DNA of 64,000 bases from Leptothrix cholodnii SP-6 (GCF_000019785.1 NC_010524.1:2108001-2172000), one strand, 5' to 3'; counted from the first letter of the stretch, positions 39,090-48,549 are shown. The notes: generated by a model not told the origin, from the sequence alone. Program-made: numbers and translations.

Positions 39090-39829
39090 CGCACCCGAAG
39101 GAACTACCGCTCGCCCAGTTGCAGTTCTATGCAACCGCGCCCTACCCCTGCAGCTACCTGGCCGACCGCATGGCGCGCTCGCAGGTGGCCACGCCGTCGC
39201 ACCTGATCAACGCCGAGACCTACTCCGGCCTGGTCGCCGCCGGTTTCCGGCGCAGCGGCATGTTCACCTATCGCCCGTATTGCGACGGCTGCCAGTGCTG
39301 CGTGCCGCTGCGCGTGCCGGTGAACGACTTCGCGCCCAGCCGCAGCCAGCGCCGGGCCTGGAAACAGCACCAGGGCCTGCAGGCGCGCGTGATGCGCCTG
39401 TGCTTCGTGCCCGAGCACTACGCGCTCTACCTGCGCTACCAGAACCGGCGCCACGCCGGGGGCGGCATGGACGAGGACTCGGTCGATCAGTACACCCAGT
39501 TCCTGCTGCAGAGCCGCGTCAACTCGCGGCTGGTCGAGTTTCGCGAGCCCGGCATCGGCGACCAGCCTGGCGCGCTGCGCATCGTCTCGATCCTCGACGT
39601 GCTCAACGACGGGCTGTCGGCGGTCTACACCTTCTACGAGCCCGACCCGGCCTGCAGCTACGGCACCTACAACGTCATGTGGCAGATCGCCCAGGCGCGT
39701 GAGCTGGGCCTGCCGTATCTGTACCTCGGCTACTGGATCGAGGCCAGCGCCAAGATGGCCTACAAGTCGCTCTTCCAGCCGCACGAGATGCTGCTGGGCG
39801 GCACCTGGCAGCGCCAGCCGGCGCGGTGA
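39086..39829 (+). CDS. bpt: Aspartate/glutamate leucyltransferase (Bpt)
   Basis: A 247-residue ATE/Bpt-family transferase that attaches Leu to proteins with N-terminal Asp or Glu. It has the N-terminal domain with the cysteine cluster (YPCSYL and [17 protein letters not shown]) and the C-terminal domain ([42 protein letters not shown]). The start is set at the GTG at 39086, which overlaps the aat stop (GTGA) and yields [15 protein letters not shown], the family N-terminus. Together with aat it forms a complete N-end tagging module. Confidence 0.95.
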   Translation: MTHPKELPLAQLQFYATAPYPCSYLADRMARSQVATPSHLINAETYSGLVAAGFRRSGMFTYRPYCDGCQCCVPLRVPVNDFAPSRSQRRAWKQHQGLQARVMRLCFVPEHYALYLRYQNRRHAGGGMDEDSVDQYTQFLLQSRVNSRLVEFREPGIGDQPGALRIVSILDVLNDGLSAVYTFYEPDPACSYGTYNVMWQIAQARELGLPYLYLGYWIEASAKMAYKSLFQPHEMLLGGTWQRQPAR

Positions 39830-39863
39830 AGATCAAGATCCGCAGCCGACCTGCAACCCGTCT

Positions 39864-40247
39864 TCAGCCACGCACGAACAGGGTCTTCAGCGGCTCGTCG
39901 CCCACCTGGCGGCTGCAGTGGCCGTGCAGGGCCGGGTCGAACACCGCGCCGGCGGGCAACACGTCGGCCGAATAGAAGTGATCGCCAGGCCGGAAGACGC
40001 GCTTGCTGCCGTCCTGCAGGCCGATCTCCATCACGCCACCGATGATGAACACCCACTGCGGCTCGCCGGTGCAATGGAAATCGCTGCGAAAACCGACCGG
40101 GCTCTCGCGCAGCTGATAGCCGCCGCTCGGCAGCAAGGGCGACAGGCGCGATTGCGGCTTGCCTTCGCTCAGCGCGAGGCTCGATTCGGCCCAATGGGCG
40201 CGGCCGTCGGCGCCGGTGACGAGGCTGATCTTGGTGAAAACGCTCAT
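39864..40247 (-). CDS. Cupin domain protein
   Basis: A 127-residue single-domain cupin. The two cupin motifs are approximate: DFHCTGEPQWVFIIGGVMEIGLQDG and FRPGDHFYSADVLPAGAVFDPALHGHCSR. His residues H58, H90 and H107-109 could bind a metal. It converges with bpt and is divergent from the SDR gene 128 bases away. The substrate is unknown. Confidence 0.85.
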   Translation of the reverse strand: MSVFTKISLVTGADGRAHWAESSLALSEGKPQSRLSPLLPSGGYQLRESPVGFRSDFHCTGEPQWVFIIGGVMEIGLQDGSKRVFRPGDHFYSADVLPAGAVFDPALHGHCSRQVGDEPLKTLFVRG

Positions 40248-40375
40248 GGGTGCTCCAGTCGATGCGTGAGGTGGGTGGAATCGTCAGCCCGGCATCGTAG
40301 TGGCCCGCAGCCGCCCTGCAGCCGGGGCTGCACGACGACACAATCGCGGCTTCTTTGAACGGCTGAGGAGACCCC

Positions 40376-41137
40376 ATGAAACCCATCGCCCTTGTGACCG
40401 GAGCCGGCAGCGGCATCGGCCGCGCCTGTGCCCACGCCCTGCTGGCCGACGGCTGGAACGTCGCCTTCGTGGGCCGCCGCGCCGAGACGCTGCAGGCCGC
40501 CATCGACGCCGCGCCCGACGTGAGCGGCGACATCGCGACGCGCACCCTGGCGCTGCCCGCCGACGTGTCCGACGCCGCCTCGGTGGCGGCCGCCTTCGAG
40601 GCCGTGCAGGCCCATTGGGGCCGGCTCGACCTGCTGTTCAACAACGCCGGCATCTCGCTGCCTTCGACGATGCCCGACGAGATCGGCATCGAAGACTGGC
40701 GGCGTGTCGTCGACACCAACCTCAACGGCGCCTACTACTGCCTGGCGCAGGCCTTCAGGCTGATGCGCGCGCAGAGCCCGCAGGGCGGCCGGATCATCAA
40801 CAACGGCTCGATCTCGGCCCACGTGCCGCGGCCGGGCTCGATCGCCTACACCGCCACCAAGCACGCCGTCAGCGGCCTGACCAAGGCGGCGGCGCTCGAC
40901 GGCCGGCGCCACAACATCGCGGTCGGCCAGATCGACATCGGCAACGTCGCCAGCGACATGACCGAGCGCATGGCCAAAGGCGTGCCCCAGGCCGACGGCA
41001 GCATCAAGGCCGAAGCACGCATGGACATGGCCGCGGTGGCCGACACCTTCATGGCGATGGCGCGCCTGCCGTTGTCGGCCAACGTGCTGACCATGACGGT
41101 GATGGCCACGCAGATGCCCTACGTCGGACGCGGCTGA
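40376..41137 (+). CDS. SDR family oxidoreductase
   Basis: A 253-residue classical short-chain dehydrogenase/reductase using NAD(P)H. It has the cofactor motif VTGAGSGIGRA (residues 7-17), NNAG in LLFNNAGISLPS, catalytic Ser-Tyr-Lys in NNGSISAH and IAYTATKHAVSG, and a variable C-terminus. GAGGAG lies seven bases before the ATG. The substrate is not predictable from neighbours (cupin, porin). Confidence 0.93.
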   Translation: MKPIALVTGAGSGIGRACAHALLADGWNVAFVGRRAETLQAAIDAAPDVSGDIATRTLALPADVSDAASVAAAFEAVQAHWGRLDLLFNNAGISLPSTMPDEIGIEDWRRVVDTNLNGAYYCLAQAFRLMRAQSPQGGRIINNGSISAHVPRPGSIAYTATKHAVSGLTKAAALDGRRHNIAVGQIDIGNVASDMTERMAKGVPQADGSIKAEARMDMAAVADTFMAMARLPLSANVLTMTVMATQMPYVGRG

Positions 41138-41164
41138 GGCCACGTCCGACGCACCTGACGGCGA

Positions 41165-42349
41165 TCAGAAGAACATGATGCCGCCCAGCGAAATGGTGCG
41201 AACCTTTTCGACTGCCGCGGCGTTGGTCTGCTTCTCCTGGTTGAGCTCGCCGACCAGCGTGATGTACTTGTTGAGCGAGTGGTAGGCACCGAAGGTGACG
41301 GCCTTGCGGTCGTTCTTCGGTGCGCCGAACACGCCCGCCGTGGCGCCACCTTCGTCGGTGTTCTTGCCGTAGTTCACGCCGAGCTTGGTGTCGCCGATCT
41401 TGTAGGTGACCTGCGCCAGGAAGCCCTGCGAATCGGTCTTGTTGCCCGCGGCATCACCGCCGCCGAGGAACTGCGCGCCGATCGTCGACAGGCCCAGGCC
41501 CTTGCCCTTGAAGGCGTAGAGCACGCCTTCGAAGCCGGCCACGCCGGCCTTGGCGCCCAGCTCGTAGCCCGACGCGGCGTGCGGCACGGTGGCGCAGGTG
41601 CCCGAGCAGCTCGTGTCCTGGCTCACCAGGCCGGCCCAGACCTTGCCCGGCGCGGCGCCGGCGAAGTCGAAGCTGGCCATCGCCTGCACGCCCGGGGTCT
41701 TGGTTTCATTGCCCGCATAGGCGCTGGGCTGGAAGATGCCGGCCGAAGCCTGCAAGCCACCGAGCTTGGGCGACGAATAGCTGATCTGCGGCTGGAAGCC
41801 GGTGTACATGTAGCCGTGACCGATCATGCCGAACGTGGTGTTGAACGGCGTGCCGGCATTGGAGGTGCCACCCACGCCCAGCAGCGTCATGTCCGACAGC
41901 ACGATGTTCTGGCCGAACAGGCCGATGTCGCGACCCAGCTTGATGCGGCCCCAGCTGTCGTTGCCGAACTGGAAGTAGACGTTGCGGGTGTCGACCTGCG
42001 AGTAGGCCCCGACGCCGGAGGCGGCGCTCGGCAGGCCGACGATGGTCGAGTTGTTCATGATGCCGGGGGCAAAGCCGAAGTGCGCCTTGACGTCCTGGTC
42101 ACCGGCCTTCGCGGTGGCGACGAAGTTGATCCAGCCCGGCAGCAGGCCGTTGGAGATCGCGCTGTTGCTGGTCTTGGTCTCGGCCCCGCCGGTGGGCGTG
42201 GTCTTGACCTCGCGGTTGACGTAGAAACCGTTGACCGTGCCGTTGATGTCGAGGGTCACGTCGCCCTGGGTGAAGCTGACGGCATGGCTGGCGCCGGCGG
42301 CTGCGAGCAGGCAGAGGGCGGCTGCGTGGGCGATGGGTGTGGTTTTCAA
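41165..42349 (-). CDS. Gram-negative porin
   Basis: A 394-residue outer-membrane porin. The signal peptide (TTPIAHAAALCLLAAAGASHA) leads to a mature N-terminus VSFTQGDVTLDINGTVNGFYV; alternating beta-strand patterns run to the C-terminal ISLGGIMFF, with the terminal Phe needed for Bam-dependent assembly. It contains one CSGTC loop (near residue 240). The start is read as TTG at 42349 because AGGAG is well placed upstream and the leader then begins MKTTPIAH; the nearest upstream ATG would add 25 residues before the signal peptide. Confidence 0.9.
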   Translation of the reverse strand: MKTTPIAHAAALCLLAAAGASHAVSFTQGDVTLDINGTVNGFYVNREVKTTPTGGAETKTSNSAISNGLLPGWINFVATAKAGDQDVKAHFGFAPGIMNNSTIVGLPSAASGVGAYSQVDTRNVYFQFGNDSWGRIKLGRDIGLFGQNIVLSDMTLLGVGGTSNAGTPFNTTFGMIGHGYMYTGFQPQISYSSPKLGGLQASAGIFQPSAYAGNETKTPGVQAMASFDFAGAAPGKVWAGLVSQDTSCSGTCATVPHAASGYELGAKAGVAGFEGVLYAFKGKGLGLSTIGAQFLGGGDAAGNKTDSQGFLAQVTYKIGDTKLGVNYGKNTDEGGATAGVFGAPKNDRKAVTFGAYHSLNKYITLVGELNQEKQTNAAAVEKVRTISLGGIMFF

Positions 42350-42742
42350 GGGGAGTCTCCTCGTGGTGATTCGGTTCAGCGCCTGCTGTTGCAGGTGAAC
42401 CACCCAAGGCCAAATCCATGCCACCAGGCAAACCGGCCGGACGGGCCGATTTCCAGGTGTTTACCCTGTTGCTGCGATCGATGTTGTCTCTGACGGCACA
42501 ACGTCGTCCGCCATGACGCGAGGCGATTCGTCGCACGGCTCGGCTGTCCATCCGGGTCTGCACCAGCACCGGATCCTGGTTACAACGCCGGCACAGGATC
42601 GCCGACCCGAATCAGCAGGGAAACGCGTGCGCAGGTAGGTGTAACCAACTAGAAACCACCGAGGGCCCTCGATCGAAAAAAAGGACCCGAAGGTCCTTTC
42701 CTGATTCACGCGAACCTGCCCCGGCTCGGCGCCGGGGTTGCA
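42350..42742. other. Spacer between the porin and CoA-transferase genes
   Basis: 393 bases. It contains the promoter region of the leftward porin gene and, at the right side, the terminator of the CoA-transferase operon (listed separately). No gene is supported; a reverse-strand open frame across 42461-42709 has no family features. Confidence 0.6.
42676..42699 (-). terminator. Intrinsic terminator after scoB
   Basis: Read on the minus strand: AAAGGACC, loop TTCG, GGTCCTTTTTTT. The stem is perfect, closed by the very stable C(UUCG)G tetraloop and followed by seven T. It sits about 45 bases after the scoB stop. Confidence 0.9.
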
Positions 42743-43381
42743 TCAATGCAATGCCACGCCGGTCGCCGCCTGGATCTGGTCGCGGGTGACGCCCGGCGCC
42801 AGCTCCACCAGCTCGAGCCCGTTGTGCGTCACGTCGAGCACGCCCAGGTCGGTGATGATGCGGTTGACCACACCCACGCCGGTCAGCGGCAGGGTGCAGT
42901 TGGCGATGATCTTCAGGTCGGTGCTGCCGTCCTTCTTGGTCGCCACGTGCTCCATCAGCACCACCACGCGGCCGACGCCGGCCACCAGGTCCATCGCGCC
43001 GCCCATGCCCTTGACCATCTTGCCGGGGATCATCCAGTTGGCCAGATCGCCCTGCTCGCTGACCTGCATCGCGCCCAGGATCGCCAGGTTGATCTTGCCG
43101 CCGCGGATCATGCCGAAGCTGTCGGCGCTGCTGAAGAAGGCCGAGCCGGGCAGCGTGGTGACGGTCTGCTTGCCGGCGTTGATCAGGTCGGCGTCGACCT
43201 GGTCCTCGGTCGGGAACGGGCCGATGCCGAGCAGGCCGTTCTCGCTCTGCAGCCACACCTCCATGCCTTCGGGCACGTGGTTGGCCACCAGCGTCGGCAA
43301 GCCGATGCCGAGGTTCACATAGAAGCCGTCGCGCAGTTCTTTTGCAGCGCGCGCAGCCATTTCATCGCGGGTCCATGCCAT
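42743..43381 (-). CDS. scoB: 3-oxoacid CoA-transferase subunit B
   Basis: A 212-residue beta subunit of a class I CoA-transferase (succinyl-CoA:3-ketoacid type). The catalytic Glu is E47 in [28 protein letters not shown] and [17 protein letters not shown] are family blocks. It lies 34 bases after the alpha-subunit gene and is followed by a strong terminator. It likely activates acetoacetate or 3-ketoadipate; the PcaIJ alternative cannot be excluded, but no aromatic-degradation genes are nearby. Confidence 0.93.
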   Translation of the reverse strand: MAWTRDEMAARAAKELRDGFYVNLGIGLPTLVANHVPEGMEVWLQSENGLLGIGPFPTEDQVDADLINAGKQTVTTLPGSAFFSSADSFGMIRGGKINLAILGAMQVSEQGDLANWMIPGKMVKGMGGAMDLVAGVGRVVVLMEHVATKKDGSTDLKIIANCTLPLTGVGVVNRIITDLGVLDVTHNGLELVELAPGVTRDQIQAATGVALH

Positions 43382-43415
43382 GTCTAGCTCCTGATTTCGT
43401 GTGTGCGGGCCGCGT

Positions 43416-44117
43416 TCAGGCGGTCTTGCGGACGGTGCGCTGCTCGATGCGCTTTTCCGGCGTCGCGTTCAGCACGATGCGGTGCACGAAGATGCCCGGC
43501 AGGTGGACCTGATCGGGGTCGAGCTCGCCGGTCTCGACGATCTTCTCGACCTCGACCACGGTGATCTTGCCGGCCATCGCCACGTTGGGGTTGAAGTTGC
43601 GCGCGGTCTTGTTGAAGACCAGGTTGCCGCTCTTGTCGGCGATGTACGCCTTGACCAGCGACACCTCGGGCGTCAGCGACCGCTCCATCACGTACTTGTG
43701 GCCGTCGAACTCGCGGATCTCCTTGCCTTCGGCCACCAGCGTGCCCACGCCGGTCTTGGTGAAGAAGGCCGGGATGCCGGCGCCGCCGGCGCGCAGCTTC
43801 TCGGCCAGCGTGCCTTGCGGCGTGAAGTCGAGTTCGAGTTCGCCGCTGAGGTACTGGCGCTCGAACTCCTTGTTCTCGCCGACGTAGCTCGAGATCATCT
43901 TCCTGATCTGGCGCGTGGCGAGCAGCTTGCCGAGGCCGAAGCCGTCGACACCGGCGTTGTTCGAGATCACCGTCAGGTTCTTGACCGCGCTGGCCTGCAG
44001 CGCGTCGATCAGGGCCTCGGGGATGCCACAGAGGCCGAAGCCGCCCACGGCCATCAGCTGGCCGTCGCGGACGATGCCGTCGAGCGCAGCGGCAGCGCTC
44101 GGGTAAACCTTGTTCAT
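43416..44117 (-). CDS. scoA: 3-oxoacid CoA-transferase subunit A
   Basis: A 233-residue alpha subunit that pairs with the downstream beta subunit. It begins [40 protein letters not shown], with the oxyanion-hole and CoA-binding glycine segment GGFGLCGIP, and ends with [24 protein letters not shown]. It is divergent from a PAS-LuxR regulator gene, with three TACGTA boxes in the 122-base spacer; control by that regulator is likely. Confidence 0.94.
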   Translation of the reverse strand: MNKVYPSAAAALDGIVRDGQLMAVGGFGLCGIPEALIDALQASAVKNLTVISNNAGVDGFGLGKLLATRQIRKMISSYVGENKEFERQYLSGELELDFTPQGTLAEKLRAGGAGIPAFFTKTGVGTLVAEGKEIREFDGHKYVMERSLTPEVSLVKAYIADKSGNLVFNKTARNFNPNVAMAGKITVVEVEKIVETGELDPDQVHLPGIFVHRIVLNATPEKRIEQRTVRKTA

Positions 44118-44157
44118 GCGTGAGTCTCCACAGGGTTCTGGAACGGCGCTCAGCGTA

Positions 44158-44188
44158 CTACGTAAGGCATTACGTACACGATACGTAG
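44158..44188. promoter_or_regulatory. Three phased TACGTA boxes between scoA and the PAS-LuxR gene
   Basis: TACGTA occurs at 44159-44164, 44171-44176 and 44182-44187, spaced 12 and 11 bases start to start, about one helical turn. The outer two form CTACGTA...TACGTAG, an overall dyad. TTGACT follows at 44191-44196 and may be a -35 box for the rightward gene. Such clustered palindromes in a divergent spacer are a plausible operator for the LuxR-type protein next door. Confidence 0.6.
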
Positions 44189-44239
44189 AATTGACTCAGG
44201 GTTTGCCCGGGATGGCCCGGCCCCTGCCTGGAAATCCGC

Positions 44240-44797
44240 ATGACCGACCTCGACTACCGCACCGCCTTCGACCTGGCGCCGATCGGCATGGTGCTGTCAC
44301 GCAACCGGCTGATGGTCGACTGCAACCAGCAGCTGCTGGCGATGTTCGGCGCCCAGCGCGACCAGCTGATCGGCCAGAGCTTCGAGGTGCTGTACCCGAG
44401 CACGGCCGAGTTCGAGCGCACCGGCGCACGCATCGTCGCCAGCCTCGGGCGTGACGGGCGCTACGCCGACGAGCGGGTGATGCGCCGACTGAGCGCGCCT
44501 GCGGGCAGCGAGCTGTTCTGGTGCCACGTGTCGGGCCGTGCGCTCGACCCGGCGCAGCCGCACGCGGCGGGCATCTGGACCTTCGAGGACCTGTCGGCGG
44601 TGCGTCAGCTGAAAGCCGACCTGACGCCGCGTGAACGCGAGATCGCCGCGCTGCTGATCGAGGGCCTGACCAGCAAGCTGATCGGCAAGCGCCTGGTGAT
44701 CAGCCCGCGCACGGTCGACGTCTATCGCGCCCGGCTGATGCGCAAGTACGAGGCCGCGACCACGCCCGAGCTGGTGCACAAGCTGCTGAGCGCCTGA
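44240..44797 (+). CDS. PAS domain-containing LuxR-family transcriptional regulator
   Basis: A 185-residue protein with an N-terminal PAS sensor domain (residues about 5-115, FDLAPIGMVLSRNRLMVDCNQQLLAMFG, GIWTFEDLSAVRQ) and a C-terminal LuxR/FixJ helix-turn-helix (LTPREREIAALLIEGLTSKLIGKRL, ISPRTVDVYRARLMRKY). There is no receiver domain, so the ligand or redox signal is probably sensed by the PAS domain directly. It is divergent from scoAB and likely controls these genes and itself. Confidence 0.92.
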   Translation: MTDLDYRTAFDLAPIGMVLSRNRLMVDCNQQLLAMFGAQRDQLIGQSFEVLYPSTAEFERTGARIVASLGRDGRYADERVMRRLSAPAGSELFWCHVSGRALDPAQPHAAGIWTFEDLSAVRQLKADLTPREREIAALLIEGLTSKLIGKRLVISPRTVDVYRARLMRKYEAATTPELVHKLLSA

Positions 44798-44817
44798 GCC
44801 CGGCCGCGCGGGCGAAC

Positions 44818-45786
44818 TCAGCGCCGCCGCACCCGTTCGGCGGCGATCTGGCCGTCGGGCAGCACCACGCCGCGCAACTCGACGCCGTCGCCGGGGTACG
44901 GCATCTTGTCGCGCCGGCCACCGGACGGGATCACCAGCCCGTCGAGCGTGCCATCGGCCGACAACACGCCACGCAGGCGGATGCGCGCGCCGGCCGGCAC
45001 GGGCGCCGGCTGGCCGCTGCCGTTGCGGGCACCGGCGGCGATCCAGTCGCTGATCAGCGTGATGTCGGCATCGCCCAGGTACGGCGGGCCGTCGAAGGGC
45101 ATGCGCGGGCGCGCGTGGCCGCGGATGCGCCGCACCACCTCGCTGGCCAGCGGCTGGCCGGGCACGATGCGCACACGATCGCCAGCGGACAGCGCGCCCT
45201 CGTAGCTGTTGAGCAGATAGCCCTCGGGCGCCGGCCCCATCAGCCCCTGCGGGCTGTGGCACTTGGCGCAGCGGGTGGCGAAGATCGGCGCCACATGGGC
45301 CCAGGTGGGTGCCTCGCCGGCCTTCGGGCGTGGCGCCGCGGCCGGGCTCGGGGCGGGAGCTGACGCACCGGCGCTTGCGGCGCCGCCGGGCGGCATGCCG
45401 CCGGCGATCCAGCGCTCGAACAGCGCCACCTCGGCATCGCTGAGCCACGGCGGGCCGGTCATCGGCATGCGCGGCTGGCTCTGGCCCTTGAGGCGACGGA
45501 TCAGTTCGCTGCCGGCGGCGTCGCCGGCCTTGGCGACCGGCCCGCTGCTGCTGCCCTTGAGCAGGCCGGCCAGGCTGTCGAGCTGCAGCCCACGTGGCGC
45601 CGACGCGCCGGTGTGGCACATCACGCAGCGGCTCTGCAGGATCGGCTGCAGCTCGGCGTAAGTCGGGGCGGGCTGGGCCTGCACGGCAGCGGCAAACGGC
45701 GTCACGGCGATGAACATCAGTGCCAGTCGGGCCTTGGCAACTCGGCGTGCAAATGAGCTCGGAGGGTGTTTGAATCGGTCGCGCAT
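44818..45786 (-). CDS. Dihaem c-type cytochrome
   Basis: A 322-residue exported protein with two haem c sites: CVMCH (C54-H58) and CAKCH (C173-H177), each followed by an RMP segment (QPRMPMTGPPWLSDAE, RPRMPFDGPPYLGDAD) that may give the axial Met. The signal sequence is around residues 20-38 (ARLALMFIAVTPFAAAVQA). The two halves look like an internal duplication, joined by an Ala/Pro linker. It is divergent, 100 bases away, from the molybdenum hydroxylase genes and is a likely electron acceptor for that enzyme. The start at 45786 is the Met that gives a signal peptide. Confidence 0.88.
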   Translation of the reverse strand: MRDRFKHPPSSFARRVAKARLALMFIAVTPFAAAVQAQPAPTYAELQPILQSRCVMCHTGASAPRGLQLDSLAGLLKGSSSGPVAKAGDAAGSELIRRLKGQSQPRMPMTGPPWLSDAEVALFERWIAGGMPPGGAASAGASAPAPSPAAAPRPKAGEAPTWAHVAPIFATRCAKCHSPQGLMGPAPEGYLLNSYEGALSAGDRVRIVPGQPLASEVVRRIRGHARPRMPFDGPPYLGDADITLISDWIAAGARNGSGQPAPVPAGARIRLRGVLSADGTLDGLVIPSGGRRDKMPYPGDGVELRGVVLPDGQIAAERVRRR

Positions 45787-45886
45787 GCAGGCATTGTGTC
45801 GCGACGGAGGTGGTTTCCAAGTCCACCCGAGCCCGTCACCCCCGACCTGAACGCAGCACCTTGAACAACAAACCGCGAGGAGAACC

Positions 45887-46354
45887 ATGATCAAGCTCAC
45901 CGTCAACGGCCAGTCTCGAAGCATCGATGCCGACGCCGACATGCCCCTGCTGTGGGCCGTGCGCGAAAACCTCCAGCTCACCGGCACCAAGTTCGGTTGC
46001 GGCATGGGGCTGTGCGGCGCCTGCACCGTGCACCTGGATGGCAAACCGGTGCGCTCGTGTTCGACACCGCTGTCGGCCGCCGCCGGCAAGAAGGTCACCA
46101 CCATCGAGGCGATGGCCGCCACCCGCACCGGCAAACTGGTGCAGGCCGCCTGGATCCTGCAGGACGTGCCGCAATGCGGCTACTGCCAGTCGGGCCAGAT
46201 CATGAGCGCCTGCGCGCTGCTGGCCGAGAAGAAGTCGCCCAGCGACGCCGAGATCGACACCGCCATGAGCGGCAACCTCTGCCGCTGCGGCACCTACAAC
46301 CAGATCCGCGCGGCCATCAAGGACGCGGCCGGTCAACTGACGAAAGGGGCCTGA
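45887..46354 (+). CDS. (2Fe-2S)-binding subunit of a xanthine-dehydrogenase-family hydroxylase (IorA-like)
   Basis: A 155-residue iron-sulphur subunit. The plant-ferredoxin-type cluster uses C38, C43, C46 and C58 ([14 protein letters not shown]), and the second cluster uses C97, C100, C132 and C134 (CGYCQSG and LCRCGTY). The ATG follows GAGGAG. It is the small subunit of a two-component enzyme like isoquinoline 1-oxidoreductase; the large subunit begins two bases after its stop. No FAD subunit is present, which is typical of the Ior/aldehyde-oxidase type using cytochromes. Confidence 0.95.
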   Translation: MIKLTVNGQSRSIDADADMPLLWAVRENLQLTGTKFGCGMGLCGACTVHLDGKPVRSCSTPLSAAAGKKVTTIEAMAATRTGKLVQAAWILQDVPQCGYCQSGQIMSACALLAEKKSPSDAEIDTAMSGNLCRCGTYNQIRAAIKDAAGQLTKGA

Positions 46355-46356
46355 GC

Positions 46357-48549
46357 ATGAACACCCCGATCGAATCGAAGTCGCCGGACCACGTCGCGGC
46401 TGAAACCGGCGACACCGCCGGCCCCGTCACGCTCAACCGGCGCGGTTTCATGGGTGCCGGCGGCGCGCTGGTGCTCGGTTTCATGTTGCCGGCCAGCGGC
46501 CGCCTCGGCGCCGCCACGCCGACAGGCGCCACGCTCAACGCCTGGCTGCGCATCACGCCCGACAACCGCATCACCGTGTTGTGCGGCTCGGCCGAGATGG
46601 GCCAGGGCGTGCACACCGCCATCCCGATGCTGCTGGCCGAGGAGCTCGATGCCGACTGGAAATCGGTGCGCGTCGAGCAGTCGCCGGTCGACAAGGCCTA
46701 CGCGAACCCGATGTTCGGCATGCAGGCCACCGGCGGCAGCACCACGGTGCGGGCGCACTGGACACCCTTGCGCAAGGCCGGCGCCGCAGCGCGCGCGATG
46801 CTGGTGGGCGCTGCGGCCACGCAGTGGAAGGTCGAGCCCTCGCAATGCCGCACCGCGCTCGGTCAGGTGCTCGGGCCGAAGGGGCAGAAACTCAGCTATG
46901 GCGCACTCGCCGTGGCAGCCGCCAAGCTCACCCCGCCGCAAGACCCGCCGCTGAAGGACCGCAAGGACTTCAAGCTGCTGGGCCAGCCGCTCAAGCGCCT
47001 GGACACCCCGGCCAAGGTCGACGGCACGGCGAAATACGGCATCGACGTCAACCTGCCCGGCATGCTGGTGGCGGTGATGGCGCGCGCGCCGCAGCCCGGC
47101 GCCAAGGTTGCCAAGCTCGACGACAGCGCCGCCAAGGCAGTCAAGGGCGTGCGCCAGGTCATCACCATCCCGCACGGCGTGGCGGTGCTGGCCGACGGCT
47201 ACTGGGCCGCCAGGAAGGGCCGCGACGCACTCAAGATCGACTGGGATCTGGGCACGCTGGCCGATCTGTCGAACGACAAGATCGATGCGATGCTGTCCGA
47301 AGGCGCCCGCGAAGGTGGCTCGGTGGCACGCGAGGCCGGCAACATCAAGGACGCCAATGCGACGTCGGCCAAGACGCTCGATGCCCGCTACAGCGCGCCC
47401 TACCTGGCGCATGCCTGCATGGAGCCGATGAACTGCACCGCCTGGGTGCGTGGCGACGAGGTCGAGATCTGGGCCGGCACCCAGAGCCAAGGCCCGGCGC
47501 AGGGCATCCTGAGCCAGGTGGCGCAGGTCACGCCGGCCAAGGTGACGGTCCACACGATGATGCTGGGCGGCGGTTTCGGCCGGCGCTTCGCGCCCGACTT
47601 CACGATCGACGCCACGCTGCTGTCCAAGCTCAGCGGCAAGCCCGTCAAGCTGATCTACAGCCGCGAGGACGACATGATGGCCGGCTTCTACCGGCCGGCG
47701 TCGGTGGCGATGTTCAGCGGCGCGCTCGACGACCAGGGCGCCCTCACCGGCCTCGCAGCCAGCGTGAGCTCGCCGTCCATCATGGCGGCCTCGGGCTTCA
47801 TGAAGATCCCCGACAACGGCGTCGACAACTTCGCGATGGAAGGCATCGCCGACATGCCCTACGACATCGAGAACCTCAAGCTCGAATACGGCCGCCGCGA
47901 GCCGGGGCCGCAGGTCTGGTTCTGGCGCTCGGTCGGGCACTCGCAGAACATCTTCTTCATGGAAGGTTTCATCGACGAGCTGGCGGTGGCGGCGGGCAAG
48001 GATCCGTACGAGTTCCGCCGCAACCTGCTGGGCAAGCAGCCGCGCTACAAGGGCGTGCTCGAAGCCGCGGCGCAGAAGGCCGGCTGGGGCCAGCCGCTGC
48101 CGGCGGGCGTGTTCCGCGGCATCGCGGTGGGCATGAGTTTCGGCAGCTACGTGGCCGAGGTTGCCGAGGTGTCGGTGGCCGCCGACGGCACGCCCAAGGT
48201 GCACCGGGTGGTGGCCGCGGTCGACTGCGGCATGACGGTGAACCCGGAGATCATCCGCCGCCAGACCGAGAGCGGCATCGTCTTCGGGCTGTCGGCGGCG
48301 CTCTACGGCAAGCTCGATTTCAAGGACGGCCGCCTGCAGCAGAGCAACTTCCACGACTACCCGGTGCTGCGCATGAACGAGGCGCCGAAGGTCGAGGTGC
48401 ACATCCTGCCCAGCACCGAAGCGCCCGGCGGCATCGGCGAGCCCGGCACGCCGCCGCTGGCGCCGGCAGTGGTGAACGCGCTGTTCGCCGCCACCGGCCA
48501 GCGGCTGCGGCAGTTGCCGATCGACAGCAGCAAGCTCAAGCGGGCCTGA
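46357..48549 (+). CDS. Molybdopterin-binding subunit of a xanthine-dehydrogenase-family hydroxylase (IorB-like)
   Basis: A 730-residue catalytic subunit. A twin-arginine signal (LNRRGFMGAGGALVLGF, R28-R29) shows export of the folded heterodimer with the small subunit. Molybdenum-cofactor and active-site blocks include GSAEMGQGVHTAIPMLLAEEL, GGGFGRRF, VWFWRSVGHSQNIFFMEGFIDELA and EAPGGIGEPGTPPLAPAV with the catalytic Glu. The substrate is unknown: N-heterocycles or aldehydes are the usual targets. A dihaem cytochrome gene faces the operon. A strong hairpin terminator follows. Confidence 0.94.
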   Translation: MNTPIESKSPDHVAAETGDTAGPVTLNRRGFMGAGGALVLGFMLPASGRLGAATPTGATLNAWLRITPDNRITVLCGSAEMGQGVHTAIPMLLAEELDADWKSVRVEQSPVDKAYANPMFGMQATGGSTTVRAHWTPLRKAGAAARAMLVGAAATQWKVEPSQCRTALGQVLGPKGQKLSYGALAVAAAKLTPPQDPPLKDRKDFKLLGQPLKRLDTPAKVDGTAKYGIDVNLPGMLVAVMARAPQPGAKVAKLDDSAAKAVKGVRQVITIPHGVAVLADGYWAARKGRDALKIDWDLGTLADLSNDKIDAMLSEGAREGGSVAREAGNIKDANATSAKTLDARYSAPYLAHACMEPMNCTAWVRGDEVEIWAGTQSQGPAQGILSQVAQVTPAKVTVHTMMLGGGFGRRFAPDFTIDATLLSKLSGKPVKLIYSREDDMMAGFYRPASVAMFSGALDDQGALTGLAASVSSPSIMAASGFMKIPDNGVDNFAMEGIADMPYDIENLKLEYGRREPGPQVWFWRSVGHSQNIFFMEGFIDELAVAAGKDPYEFRRNLLGKQPRYKGVLEAAAQKAGWGQPLPAGVFRGIAVGMSFGSYVAEVAEVSVAADGTPKVHRVVAAVDCGMTVNPEIIRRQTESGIVFGLSAALYGKLDFKDGRLQQSNFHDYPVLRMNEAPKVEVHILPSTEAPGGIGEPGTPPLAPAVVNALFAATGQRLRQLPIDSSKLKRA

